Shown: positions 25,578 through 34,127 of the stretch, piece by piece | Numbering within the stretch: the stretch's first letter is position 1 | How the letters are laid out: every line of letters starts with the position of its first letter | Assembly (NCBI RefSeq): GCF_030409685.1 | Contig: NZ_JAUFQJ010000001.1 | Coordinates: 62,001-126,000, forward strand | Length of the DNA: 64,000 nt | Source: Ferruginibacter paludis | GTDB taxonomy: Bacteria; Bacteroidota; Bacteroidia; Chitinophagales; Chitinophagaceae | Direction: 5' to 3' | Notes under the pieces: model-generated | The model's database searches: none | Seen by the model: the letters and a program-made list of their open reading frames with translations, nothing else | Told to the model about the DNA's origin: nothing | Position numbers and translations under genes: made by a program

Positions 25578-25947
25578 GGAGTGACTTTTTTACTCTTTTT
25601 TTAGTTTTTGGTTTCTTGCTCTTATCTATTTCAGTTTTTTCATCGAAAATCTGTTTTTCAGTTATTTTATCATACAGTTTCGCAAACTCAGTAAAAGACA
25701 ATCCAAGATTTTCGATCATTGTTAGCAAAGTTGTGAATTGGATATCTCTTTTACCCGCCGATGTATTTTGAATGATGGTATAACTTAATCCTGATTCTGC
25801 CTCTAGTTGTCTCATTGAATCAACAAGTCTAATGTCCTCAATATTATTAGCCTTATTTTTTATCCCAATACTTTTTTTCTGCTTGAGGATAATCCTGAAG
25901 CAAGTTGCCAGTTTTAATTTTGTATGTTCCTTATTTCCAAGTTCCAT
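25567..25947 (-). CDS. XRE-family helix-turn-helix protein
   Basis: A 126-residue DNA-binding protein. The HTH is at about residues 43-90: VDSMRQLEAESGLSYTIIQN, TSAGKRDIQFTTLLTMIENL, GLSFTEFAKLYDKI. The tail is very basic (KSKKPKTKKRVKKSLP). Its 3' end overlaps that of the MNT-HEPN gene on the other strand, so the two messages would be complementary at their ends. It may regulate the defence genes or be a lone regulator at the island's edge. Confidence 0.8.
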   Translation of the reverse strand: MELGNKEHTKLKLATCFRIILKQKKSIGIKNKANNIEDIRLVDSMRQLEAESGLSYTIIQNTSAGKRDIQFTTLLTMIENLGLSFTEFAKLYDKITEKQIFDEKTEIDKSKKPKTKKRVKKSLPNP

Positions 25948-26419
25948 TCTAACAGGGAAATTGAACTATTATCAAAAATATTTTGATACACGTATGTGTA
26001 CTGTATAATTTTTTAATTATATTTACAAGCAAATAGACTTAAGATAATTTTCAAAAAATAATCTCATTACTGCGAACCTGAGAAATTCCAGCTAACATGA
26101 GATTGAAACCAACATACAAGTTCTTAGGGAGCGGTGGCCCATTTTGTTACAGGGGTATTTTCTCAGGTCTCAGTAATGAAACAGTGGGCGCCGCTCTTTA
26201 TCTCTGCATTTCGTTAACGTCCGGCAATGCCGAAGTACAGGGCATTGATATACCTGGCAGCTTTCAACACATTCCCTCTTCAAAACATCCTGATGCAATT
26301 GCATACACTGGCGGCAGTCTTAATATTATGATTGCATGCCTCTCAAATTATTTAACCTGTATTCCAAAAAAATATTCAGGGGGTGTATTGCATTCCATGG
26401 ATAGCAAAAACATACAACA
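25948..26419. other. Island boundary; inverted repeat but no convincing gene
   Basis: 472 bases. The 108-codon frame at 26097-26423 has atypical composition and no recognisable family. The inverted repeat 26064-26085 / 26158-26178 lies here. Base composition changes from AT-rich to more GC-rich at about 26.4 kb. Confidence 0.45.
26064..26178. repeat. Imperfect inverted repeat, about 21-bp arms
   Basis: The arms 26064-26085 and 26158-26178 are complementary except for a few bases in the middle (TCATTACTG...CCTGAGAAA against TTTCTCAGG...CAGTAATGA), with 72 bases between. It could be a long RNA hairpin or the ends of a small non-autonomous element. Confidence 0.5.
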
Positions 26420-26725
26420 ATGAGCACCAATCCGGCCACTCCCGAACCTACATTTGCCTATTACCATCCGCTGCTGCAACGCTATGCAAGGCGCATCATT
26501 CACAATGCAGCAGTAGCAGAACTGTTGGCAACCCAGGTACTGCAGGATCAGCAGGCCATGGACGGGCTGGCGCCCAGACCGCAATTGCGGCAAGTACTAA
26601 AAACCGACCTGCTAAACCGTTGTAAATATTGGCGGCAGGCCACCATATTTGACCGGCCGGCGGTAAAAGTACCGCCCTTTCGCCCTGTACAAAATGATGA
26701 TAAGAAAAACCACCCCATAAACTGA
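26420..26725 (+). CDS. Small protein resembling a sigma-factor region 2 start
   Basis: A 101-residue protein. The segment YYHPLLQRYARRIIHNAAVA, ELLATQVLQDQQAM resembles the first helices of ECF sigma factors, but there is no region 4. In Chitinophagaceae, short proteins of this kind are found beside SusC/SusD clusters, which suggests a role with ECF regulation of the transport genes. It lies 138 bases before the TlpA-type gene on the same strand. The function is not established. Confidence 0.5.
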   Translation: MSTNPATPEPTFAYYHPLLQRYARRIIHNAAVAELLATQVLQDQQAMDGLAPRPQLRQVLKTDLLNRCKYWRQATIFDRPAVKVPPFRPVQNDDKKNHPIN

Positions 26726-26863
26726 TCCGCCACTATGAACGAGCTCACTATCAACACACAGATTCACCTGGTAAAAACACTGTTTGCCATCAAGCCTAAA
26801 AATCCTACTTAGGGCGTACAGCCGTAGCCTTACATCCATCCTTTTTTACTGAAATAATCTGCC

Positions 26864-28153
26864 ATGCAAACACTCAAATATTGCTTACTGGCCATGCTAT
26901 GGCCGGTAATGAACGGCCTTGCGCAAGTACCTCCGCAACCTTTGCATCCCCTTACTGTCGGAGACCGCCTGCCGGATATTGTCCTGAATCAATTGTACAA
27001 TTACCCGGTGGCTTCCGTATCTGTATCACAACTTAAAGCCAAAGGGGTGATACTCGATTTCTGGAGTACCTGGTGTGGCTCCTGCCTGGAATCTTTTCCC
27101 GAAATGCATGCCCTGCAGCAACAATTTGCCGGGGCCCTGCAGGTGATCATGGTAAACAATTATCCCGGTGATGATGCCAAACGGGTGGAGCGTTTTATGC
27201 GTACCAGGAAAAAAAGAAGCGGCCAGTTGTTTACCTTATCCTATCTGTTACAGGATACGGTTTTAAATCAATATTTTCCCTACAGGTCCATTCCACACTA
27301 TGTTTGGCTGGATGAGCAGCAGAAGGTAGCAGCCATCACCGGGCAGGAGGAACTCACCGAAACTAACATTCAGGCATTGCTGGAGGGGAAGCCCCTTGCC
27401 CTGCATGTAAAAAATGATGACCTGCTTTTTGATGTTGCCAAAAACGACCTGGTAAAAACTGATTCCGCGGCCGCGAAGGATTTTTTATACCGGTCACTCA
27501 TTACCGGGTACAAAGAAGACCTGGGGGCGGTGATTGGGAAAATAGCAACAACAGATGGAAACGTATCCCGGTACTACGTTGTCAATTATTCCCTGTTGCA
27601 ATTGTACCAGCTGGCGTTTGCGGAGATACAATCCCTGCCGGCTGAGCTGATCTTTATTGACCCTGTATTGAAACCGCTTTTTTTTGAAAACAAAGAGGGC
27701 GGCAGCAAAAAACTATACTGCTACGATTTGAGTACAAGGCCTGTGGAGCCCCGGCAAATAACGCATGACATGCGTGCCGACCTGGAGCGGTATTTTAATG
27801 CCACGGCAAAAAGGGAAAAGCGTTCCATGAGTTGCTATGTATTGTCAGCCACTGCTCAGGGGGGCAACTGCAAAACAAGGGGTGGTACACCTGCCGCTGA
27901 TCTGGATAAAGCGTCGCTCAACAAATACATCCGCAATGGAACGGTGGCTGACCTTACGGCCACGCTAAGCATGATTTTAAACAAACCCTGGATAGATGAA
28001 ACCGGGTTGAAGGCACACATCGACATCACTTTTCCCTATGATTTTTATACCTACAACCTGCAGCAGGTAAAAGCCTTTTTACTGGGTTATGGCCTGCTGG
28101 TAAGCGAAACCGCCCGTACCATACCGGTAGGGGTAATCTGCCCTATCCCTTGA
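26864..28153 (+). CDS. TlpA-like thioredoxin-domain protein, exported
   Basis: A 429-residue protein with a signal peptide (MQTLKYCLLAMLWPVMNGLA QV). The thioredoxin-like domain covers about 25-190: VGDRLPDIVLNQLYNYPVAS, then ILDFWSTWCGSCLESFPEMH, with the CGSC redox pair near residue 70. The cis-proline is seen in YRSIPHYVWLDEQ. The remaining 230 residues are an unassigned C-terminal domain typical of Bacteroidota TlpA proteins. It would act as a periplasmic disulfide reductase or as an oxidoreductase for the SusC/SusD system encoded next, 40 bases downstream. Confidence 0.85.
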   Translation: MQTLKYCLLAMLWPVMNGLAQVPPQPLHPLTVGDRLPDIVLNQLYNYPVASVSVSQLKAKGVILDFWSTWCGSCLESFPEMHALQQQFAGALQVIMVNNYPGDDAKRVERFMRTRKKRSGQLFTLSYLLQDTVLNQYFPYRSIPHYVWLDEQQKVAAITGQEELTETNIQALLEGKPLALHVKNDDLLFDVAKNDLVKTDSAAAKDFLYRSLITGYKEDLGAVIGKIATTDGNVSRYYVVNYSLLQLYQLAFAEIQSLPAELIFIDPVLKPLFFENKEGGSKKLYCYDLSTRPVEPRQITHDMRADLERYFNATAKREKRSMSCYVLSATAQGGNCKTRGGTPAADLDKASLNKYIRNGTVADLTATLSMILNKPWIDETGLKAHIDITFPYDFYTYNLQQVKAFLLGYGLLVSETARTIPVGVICPIP

Positions 28154-28193
28154 TAGCAGCTAATACTATTACTAACTTAAAAATATTTATTAC

Positions 28194-31100
28194 ATGAAAA
28201 AAATGATTTGTTGTATCTGCGGGGCGGGCCTTGCATTGCTTTGCATAACCACCGCAGCCCGGGCCCAGCAGGGGCCGCCTGTTTTGCCGGCCGTAAAAGG
28301 CCAAATAGTAAACGAAAAAAAGGAGGCGGTGCTGGCAACCGTAACCGTAAAGGGAACAAAAAAAGCAACGGCTACCAATGCCGCAGGGGAGTTTTTGTTA
28401 GAACAGGTAGCCGCCAATGCGGTGCTGCTGGTAAGTGGTACCGGAATCCGTAGTTTTGAAATAAGGGTGAACGGCCGCAGTGAGCTGGGGCTATTGAACG
28501 CCGTTACCAAAGTGTTTACGGCAGAAGCGGTGGTGGTTGAAGCCAGTACCGGTTACCAGTCGGTAAAGCCCAATGAGGTAAACGGTGCCGTAGTACTGGT
28601 TGATAACAAAACCCTGAACCGGCAGGTGGGTACCAATATTTTAAAACGCCTGGACGGCGTTACGAGTGGTTTGCTCTTCAACATTGGCAAGAGCAACAGC
28701 AATTCGCAAAACAACACCGGTATTTCCATCAGGGGCCTGAGTACCATCAACGGGCCGCTTGATCCTTTGATTGTACTGGACGGATTTATTTACGAGGGCA
28801 ATATCAGCAACATCAACCCCAATGATATTGAAAATGTAACCATCCTGAAAGATGCCGCGGCTGCCTCCGTTTGGGGAGCAAGGGCCGGCAACGGGGTGAT
28901 TGTTATCACTACCAAAAAAGGGAGCCTGAACCAAAAGATGTCGGTGAGCGTCAACTCCACGGTGATTGTTCAGGAAAAACCCAACCTGTTTTATCTACCG
29001 CAGATGGCGTCTGCCGATTATATCAATGTGGAGGAGCTGTTGTTTAACAATGGTTATTTTGATAACCAGGTCAGTTACCAGCCCTACCTGGCCTTAACGC
29101 CTGCCGTGGAAGTATTGCTTAACAGAAGGAACAATACCATTACGGCTGCGGAAGCGAACCAGCAACTGGCAGCGCTGAAGGCAACAGATGCCCGCAACCA
29201 GTACAACAAGTATGTTTACCAGCCTGCGGTAACGCAGCAATACGCAGCGAATATCCGCGGGGGCAATAGCAACAATGCGTATACATTTGCCGCCAGCTAC
29301 GATAACAATACCAGCGAACTCAACAGCCGGTTTAACAAACTGAACCTTAAAGCGGAAAATGTTTTTCAGCCGGTAAAAAATGTAAAGCTGGACGTGGGAG
29401 TATACTATACCAACAGTCATTCCGTTTCGGGGATGCCGGGCTATGGCACTGTACGGCCGGGTCAGCGCTATGCACCTTATTACAGCATTGCAGACAACAA
29501 CGGTTCCGCATTGCCGGTGGCTACCACCTACAACCCTGGTTTTACCGATACGGCCGCTGGCGGAAAATTACTGGACTGGAAATATTACCCGCTGGACGAT
29601 TACCGGCATGACCGCACAACGGTTGATTTGCAGGAACTCTATGCCAATTTTGGAATCAATTATGCCTTCAGCAATACCCTGACCGCCGATGTAAAATACC
29701 AGTACCAACACCAAACTGCCAGGAGCGAGCGGCTGCAGGATATCAGCAGTTACGAAGCCAGAAACACCATCAATGCTTTTAGCCAGTTTGACCCGGCCAG
29801 CGGGGTAGTGACCTATATCATTCCTCCCGGCGGTATCCGCAACCTCGGCAACGCCGTAACACAATCACACACATTCAGGGGGCAACTGAATTTTAAAAAA
29901 GCATGGGGATTGCATGGTGTCAATGCGATAGCAGGTGTAGAACAAAGAGAGGTTAAAGGGCTCACCGATGAGTTTACCAGCTATGGCTATACCGCTGATC
30001 CGCTGACCATTGCTGCAACAGACTTTGTAAATGGCTATCCCGATTTTATCCGGGGCTATCCCAATACCATTTCCGGTCAGCCCAGGTCTTCCGCCACCAT
30101 CTACCGCTTCACTTCTCTCTACGGCAATGCCTCCTATACGTTCAAGGAACGCTACAGCGTATCTGCCAGCGCCAGAAGAGACGGGTCGAATATTTTTGGC
30201 GCCAATACCAATGACCGGTGGAAGCCTTTGTGGTCGGCTGGTGCAGGCTGGAAAATATCCGGGGAAAATTTTTACAACAGTGCGCTGGTAAATTATTTAA
30301 AACTGCGGGTAACCTATGGGTACAGCGGCAATGTTGATTTGTCAAAAACGGCCCTGCCGGTAGCACGGTATGTGGGCAACGACCGCAATACCAATTACCC
30401 TTTTTCACGCATACAGGTATTGAACAATCCGGACCTGCGCTGGGAGCAATCCAGGCAATTTAATACCGGCCTCGATTTCGCCCTGAAAAGCAATGTACTG
30501 TCGGGGTCGGTTGACTGGTACTGCAAATGGGGTACGGACCTGTACGGGGAAACCCTTTTTGATTATACTGCTTCGGGCTTAAGCAGTTATGTAACAAAAA
30601 ATGCAGCCAACACAAAAGGAACGGGGATTGATATTATACTGCGCAGTAAAAACATCGATCGTAAAATCAAATGGTCAACCAGTGTACTGTTCAGTTACAA
30701 TAAAACCATTACCACCCGGTATTACGGGCAGTATGCCAACCAGGCGGATATTTTACTGGGAGGAGGCAATACCATCATTCCGGTGGTGGGGAAAGAGCTT
30801 TATGGTATTGTGGCTTACAAATGGGGCGGGCTGGATGCCACCGGCAACCCGCAGGGTTATGTGGATGGTAAGCTGAGCACCGACTACAATGCCATCGCCA
30901 CTGAAGTAGCAGAAAAGGAACTGAAAGGCGGCAGCATTGTATACATCGGCTCCGGCACGCCGCATTGTTTCGGGTCGCTGATCAATACTTTTTCCTGGAA
31001 ACAATTTTCCCTGTCCATCAATATTTCCGCTAAACTGGGGTATTATTTTTTAAAATCTTCCATCAATTATGATGCGCTCATCTACTCCGGCGCCGGCCAT

Positions 31101-31439
31101 AAAGAGTACGCCGCCAGGTGGCAAAAGCCGGGTGATGAAAAAACTACCCCTGTTCCTTCGTTTATTTATCCCAACGATTACAGCCGGGATAATTTTTATG
31201 GCAATGCGGAGATCAATTACCTGAAAGGAGCGCACTTAAGGCTGCAGTACATTAACCTTGCCTATACACCCGGGATTAAGTTCCGCCACGACCTTCCCTT
31301 TACGGGGCTTGAGCTGTATGCCAACGCAGCCAACCTGGGTATACTATGGCGGGCCAATAAACAACAGCTTGACCCGGACTACCCGGCAACTTTGCCGCCT
31401 GCAGCCATATGGGCCTTTGGAATAAGATGCAATTTTTAA
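28194..31439 (+). CDS. SusC/RagA-type TonB-linked outer membrane protein
   Basis: A 1081-residue outer membrane transporter. Signal peptide MKKMICCICGAGLALLCITT; carboxypeptidase-regulatory-like domain at about 35-115 (VKGQIVNEKKEAVLATVTVK); plug at about 120-245 with GISIRGLSTINGPLDPLIVL and DAAAASVWGARAGNGVIVIT; then a beta-barrel to a C-terminal aromatic residue (WAFGIRCNF), as outer membrane insertion requires. It imports an unknown nutrient with energy from TonB. SusD follows after 18 bases. There is no N-terminal STN signalling domain, so it is not a direct anti-sigma transducer. Confidence 0.95.
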   Translation: MKKMICCICGAGLALLCITTAARAQQGPPVLPAVKGQIVNEKKEAVLATVTVKGTKKATATNAAGEFLLEQVAANAVLLVSGTGIRSFEIRVNGRSELGLLNAVTKVFTAEAVVVEASTGYQSVKPNEVNGAVVLVDNKTLNRQVGTNILKRLDGVTSGLLFNIGKSNSNSQNNTGISIRGLSTINGPLDPLIVLDGFIYEGNISNINPNDIENVTILKDAAAASVWGARAGNGVIVITTKKGSLNQKMSVSVNSTVIVQEKPNLFYLPQMASADYINVEELLFNNGYFDNQVSYQPYLALTPAVEVLLNRRNNTITAAEANQQLAALKATDARNQYNKYVYQPAVTQQYAANIRGGNSNNAYTFAASYDNNTSELNSRFNKLNLKAENVFQPVKNVKLDVGVYYTNSHSVSGMPGYGTVRPGQRYAPYYSIADNNGSALPVATTYNPGFTDTAAGGKLLDWKYYPLDDYRHDRTTVDLQELYANFGINYAFSNTLTADVKYQYQHQTARSERLQDISSYEARNTINAFSQFDPASGVVTYIIPPGGIRNLGNAVTQSHTFRGQLNFKKAWGLHGVNAIAGVEQREVKGLTDEFTSYGYTADPLTIAATDFVNGYPDFIRGYPNTISGQPRSSATIYRFTSLYGNASYTFKERYSVSASARRDGSNIFGANTNDRWKPLWSAGAGWKISGENFYNSALVNYLKLRVTYGYSGNVDLSKTALPVARYVGNDRNTNYPFSRIQVLNNPDLRWEQSRQFNTGLDFALKSNVLSGSVDWYCKWGTDLYGETLFDYTASGLSSYVTKNAANTKGTGIDIILRSKNIDRKIKWSTSVLFSYNKTITTRYYGQYANQADILLGGGNTIIPVVGKELYGIVAYKWGGLDATGNPQGYVDGKLSTDYNAIATEVAEKELKGGSIVYIGSGTPHCFGSLINTFSWKQFSLSINISAKLGYYFLKSSINYDALIYSGAGHKEYAARWQKPGDEKTTPVPSFIYPNDYSRDNFYGNAEINYLKGAHLRLQYINLAYTPGIKFRHDLPFTGLELYANAANLGILWRANKQQLDPDYPATLPPAAIWAFGIRCNF

Positions 31440-31457
31440 CACTTAAAACTTATCAAT

Positions 31458-32828
31458 ATGAAACCGTATAAATGGTTGGTTTATTTTCTTTTGCTGGTTG
31501 TGCTCCTGAACTGTACCGGGTGCAAAAAATACCTTGCTGCAAAATCAGATGCTTCTCTGGTGGTGCCCGCTACCCCCGGCGATTTACAGGCACTGCTGGA
31601 TGATGCGGCTTTTATGAATTACAATACCCCCGCCCTGGGAGCATCTTCGGCGGATGATTTTTTTATGGATGATGCTACTTTTATGTCCAATACCGTTTTT
31701 GGGAAGCATGTATACCAGTGGATACCTTATCCCTACCGGTATCCCAACGACTGGTCCCTTGCCTACAGGGCCGTTTACAATGCCAATGTATGCCTGGAAA
31801 GGGTAGGGCTGATTGCACCCGCACCCAATAACCTGCAGCAGTTAAATCCCATTAAAGGATCAGCCTTATTTTACCGGGCCTATTATTTCCTGGAACTCTC
31901 CTGGTTGTTTGCAAAAGGGTATGACAGTTCAACAGCACAAACCGACCCGGGCATTGTGCTGCGCACCGGTTCTGACTTTAATGTTCCCTCAGTAAGAGCA
32001 ACAGTAAAAGCTTCTTACGAAAAAATCATTCAGGATGCCGGCGAGGCTGCGTCTTTATTGCCGGATAATCCGCAGCAGTCGACCCGACCGTCAAGATGCG
32101 CCGCCTATGCGCTACTGGCCCGGACTTATTTATCCATGCGGCAGTACGACAGTGCTGGTAAATATGCGGGTCTTGCCCTGCAGATCAAAAACACTTTAAT
32201 GGATTACAACAATCCCGGAGAAGTGGAGGTGGCTGCGGGAAATCCCTTTAAACGCTTCAACGCAGAGACTGTTTTTTATACCACCATGAATGCTTACATC
32301 GCCCTGTACCATCCGATCATGAACAATGCCCGGGTGGATACCAATTTGTATGCTGCCTATGATGGCAACGATTTGCGCAGAGCAGCTTTTTTTACCGCTG
32401 CCGGCAGCTATTACAGCTTTAAGGGAAATTATGCGGCAGATTATTTTGATACCTTCAGCGGCATAGCAACCGATGAATTGTGGCTGACCAGGGCGGAGTG
32501 TTATGCCCGTGCCGGTAACACGACAGCCGCACTGGAAGACATCAATCTATTATTGTCGAAAAGGTGGCTTTCGGGAACTTATGTTCCTGTTGCAGCGAAT
32601 ACCGCCCCGGAAGTGCTGGCCATCATTTTGAGAGAAAGACGAAAAGAACTGGTCTTCAGGGGCAGTCTGCGCTGGATGGATATTAAAAGACTGAACAGGG
32701 AAAATGAAAACATTACCCCGCGGCGGTTTATTGCCGGTGAATATGTTACTTTGCCGCCCAACGACAACCGCTATGCATTGCAGCTACCCCAGGATATCAT
32801 TGAAACAGCGGGTCTGCAGCAGAACTAA
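31458..32828 (+). CDS. SusD/RagB-type surface lipoprotein
   Basis: A 456-residue surface lipoprotein; lipobox LLNCTGC followed by KKYL. It shows SusD features: GDLQALLDDAAFMNYN near the start, FYRAYYFLELSWLFAKGYDS, AAYALLARTYLSMRQYDSAG (TPR-like), LWLTRAECYARAGNTTAALE and ILRERRKELVFRGSLRWMDI at the end. It forms a lid complex with the SusC protein and binds the substrate outside the cell. No glycoside hydrolase is nearby, so the substrate may be a peptide or other non-glycan. Confidence 0.93.
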   Translation: MKPYKWLVYFLLLVVLLNCTGCKKYLAAKSDASLVVPATPGDLQALLDDAAFMNYNTPALGASSADDFFMDDATFMSNTVFGKHVYQWIPYPYRYPNDWSLAYRAVYNANVCLERVGLIAPAPNNLQQLNPIKGSALFYRAYYFLELSWLFAKGYDSSTAQTDPGIVLRTGSDFNVPSVRATVKASYEKIIQDAGEAASLLPDNPQQSTRPSRCAAYALLARTYLSMRQYDSAGKYAGLALQIKNTLMDYNNPGEVEVAAGNPFKRFNAETVFYTTMNAYIALYHPIMNNARVDTNLYAAYDGNDLRRAAFFTAAGSYYSFKGNYAADYFDTFSGIATDELWLTRAECYARAGNTTAALEDINLLLSKRWLSGTYVPVAANTAPEVLAIILRERRKELVFRGSLRWMDIKRLNRENENITPRRFIAGEYVTLPPNDNRYALQLPQDIIETAGLQQN

Positions 32829-32832
32829 ACGC

Positions 32833-32869
32833 AAAAGGAAAGCTGTAAAAAAACAGCTTTCCTTTTTTT
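32833..32869 (+). terminator. Strong intrinsic terminator after susD
   Basis: AAAAGGAAAGCTGT and ACAGCTTTCCTTTT form a long stem around a short A-loop, followed by T residues. The A-run on the other side makes it usable from both strands, so it also ends the minus-strand DUF6520-like transcript. Confidence 0.85.
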
Positions 32870-32883
32870 GATACCGGGCATGA

Positions 32884-33234
32884 TTAATTTTTATTCCGGA
32901 TGGTAACAATATTACCGGATGTTACATAGGCCACATTGGGAGAGGAGGTAGTAGCCTGTATTGCCGCAGTTGACAATAAAGTGGAGCCGCTTACATACGT
33001 GCTTGCGACCTCTATCCGGCAGGCTTTTACTGCACTGTTGTTACAGGTACCCAGGTCGGTAACATTGATCCACTTGGATTCATCTTCCACATTGGCTACC
33101 GTGGGACTATAGTGGGCATAGTCAAACTCGAAATAAGAATCTGCCAATTTATTGGTGGCAACTTTCGGTGTGGTGAATGCTGCTGCACCAATGGCAGCTA
33201 CAATGGCCAGGAGGCCAAAAAAATAACGTTTCAT
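32884..33234 (-). CDS. DUF6520-like small exported protein
   Basis: A 116-residue protein with an N-terminal signal (MKRYFFGLLAIVAAIGAAAF TT). The mature part has two cysteines (DLGTCNNSAVKACRIEVAST), probably a disulfide. The size, the signal form and its place after a MauE/DoxX gene fit the DUF6520 group seen in Bacteroidota beside SusC/SusD and TlpA genes. Function unknown; a secreted redox or surface substrate of the MauE/TlpA pair is a reasonable guess. Confidence 0.65.
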   Translation of the reverse strand: MKRYFFGLLAIVAAIGAAAFTTPKVATNKLADSYFEFDYAHYSPTVANVEDESKWINVTDLGTCNNSAVKACRIEVASTYVSGSTLLSTAAIQATTSSPNVAYVTSGNIVTIRNKN

Positions 33235-33345
33235 AAAAGATTATTTAAGCATAAAAAATAGGATGGACCGTTCTTTCATCCGGCTGCTTTCCCCGACGCT
33301 GTCAGGGTCAGTCTCCTGCGTTTTGCTGTTTAATTCCTTGCGGAA

Positions 33346-33822
33346 TTAGGGTGGGGTGGGTGGTATGGCTTCCCGGTGCTTCCGGTACAACACGATGCCA
33401 ATAACGGAGAGCAGGATAAAAAACAGGTTAAAAACAATGTGCTGCGGCCAGCTTAACTGTTTAAGTACGCCGCCGCAACTGCAGGGAATATCGGATGAAA
33501 AAAGCAGTACATACCCCAGGTATACTGTAAAGCTGCTGAGCAGCAGGAGGGCTGCATATAAACCTGTTAACCGGGTGTGCGTAAAAAACAGCAGCGCTGC
33601 AATAGCGAGTTCGGTGCCAGGCAACAGCCAGGCAAGGATGCCGGCAAACGGATGCAGGAGGGGCGACCTGCCCAATAAAGATGTAAAGCCTGCATGATCA
33701 GCCAGTTTGCTGATTGCTGCATACAATAACAACAGCAGCAGGGCAGCACTGATGGCATCCGCTGCCCTTAGCACTGTTTTCGAAGGCACTTTTTTCCTGG
33801 TATACGTATGATTGTTTGCCAT
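33346..33822 (-). CDS. MauE/DoxX-family redox-associated membrane protein
   Basis: About 158 residues from the ATG at 33822 (MANNHTYTRKK), chosen because upstream codons add only a polar tail. Four hydrophobic helices: ISAALLLLLLYAAISKLADH, LLPGTELAIAALLFFT, LYAALLLLSSFTVYLGYVLL, VFNLFFILLSVIGIVLY. A CxC pair in DIPCSCGGVLKQ is typical of MauE, which passes electrons across the membrane to periplasmic thioredoxin-like proteins. A 7-bp hairpin (33331-33348) overlaps the stop, and DUF6520-like follows 111 bases on. With the nearby TlpA it suggests one redox system. Confidence 0.8.
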   Translation of the reverse strand: MANNHTYTRKKVPSKTVLRAADAISAALLLLLLYAAISKLADHAGFTSLLGRSPLLHPFAGILAWLLPGTELAIAALLFFTHTRLTGLYAALLLLSSFTVYLGYVLLFSSDIPCSCGGVLKQLSWPQHIVFNLFFILLSVIGIVLYRKHREAIPPTPP

Positions 33823-34127
33823 GATGGAATGGTATAAATGGTCAGTTGCAGGCTGTCTCCTGTTACGCCCGGGCAGCATTCTGCCTGGCCTGTGATGAGC
33901 CTATGGTAGCGCCATAATAGTTTTTGAAATTGTATTTGAGAAAAAGCCCTGTTCTGTACTGCGGATTTTAATCAACGGTCACTGCCTCATGAAGGCCGCG
34001 GATATTATCCTGTTACAAATCCCTTTTGCCGCTTCATTTTGTTACTGTAAAGGTTGCACATGCCGCAGGGAAATAAAACGCCATTTTGAGACTTTGTTAT
34101 TTAACTTTCAGCAAGGGCAGCACACTT
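33823..34127. other. Spacer upstream of mauE-like gene; nothing recognised
   Basis: 305 bases between the MauE-like start and the end of the AraC gene. No gene, hairpin or repeat stands out. Confidence 0.4.

Noticed and set aside
26064..26100. GAACCTGAG...CCAGCTAACATGAG resembles the 3' part of a TPP riboswitch
   Set aside because: The upstream CTGAGA and the GGGG stem are missing and no thiamine gene follows.
26097..26423. 108-codon open frame at the island edge
   Set aside because: Composition is not typical of coding, no family is recognised, and one arm of an inverted repeat lies inside it.
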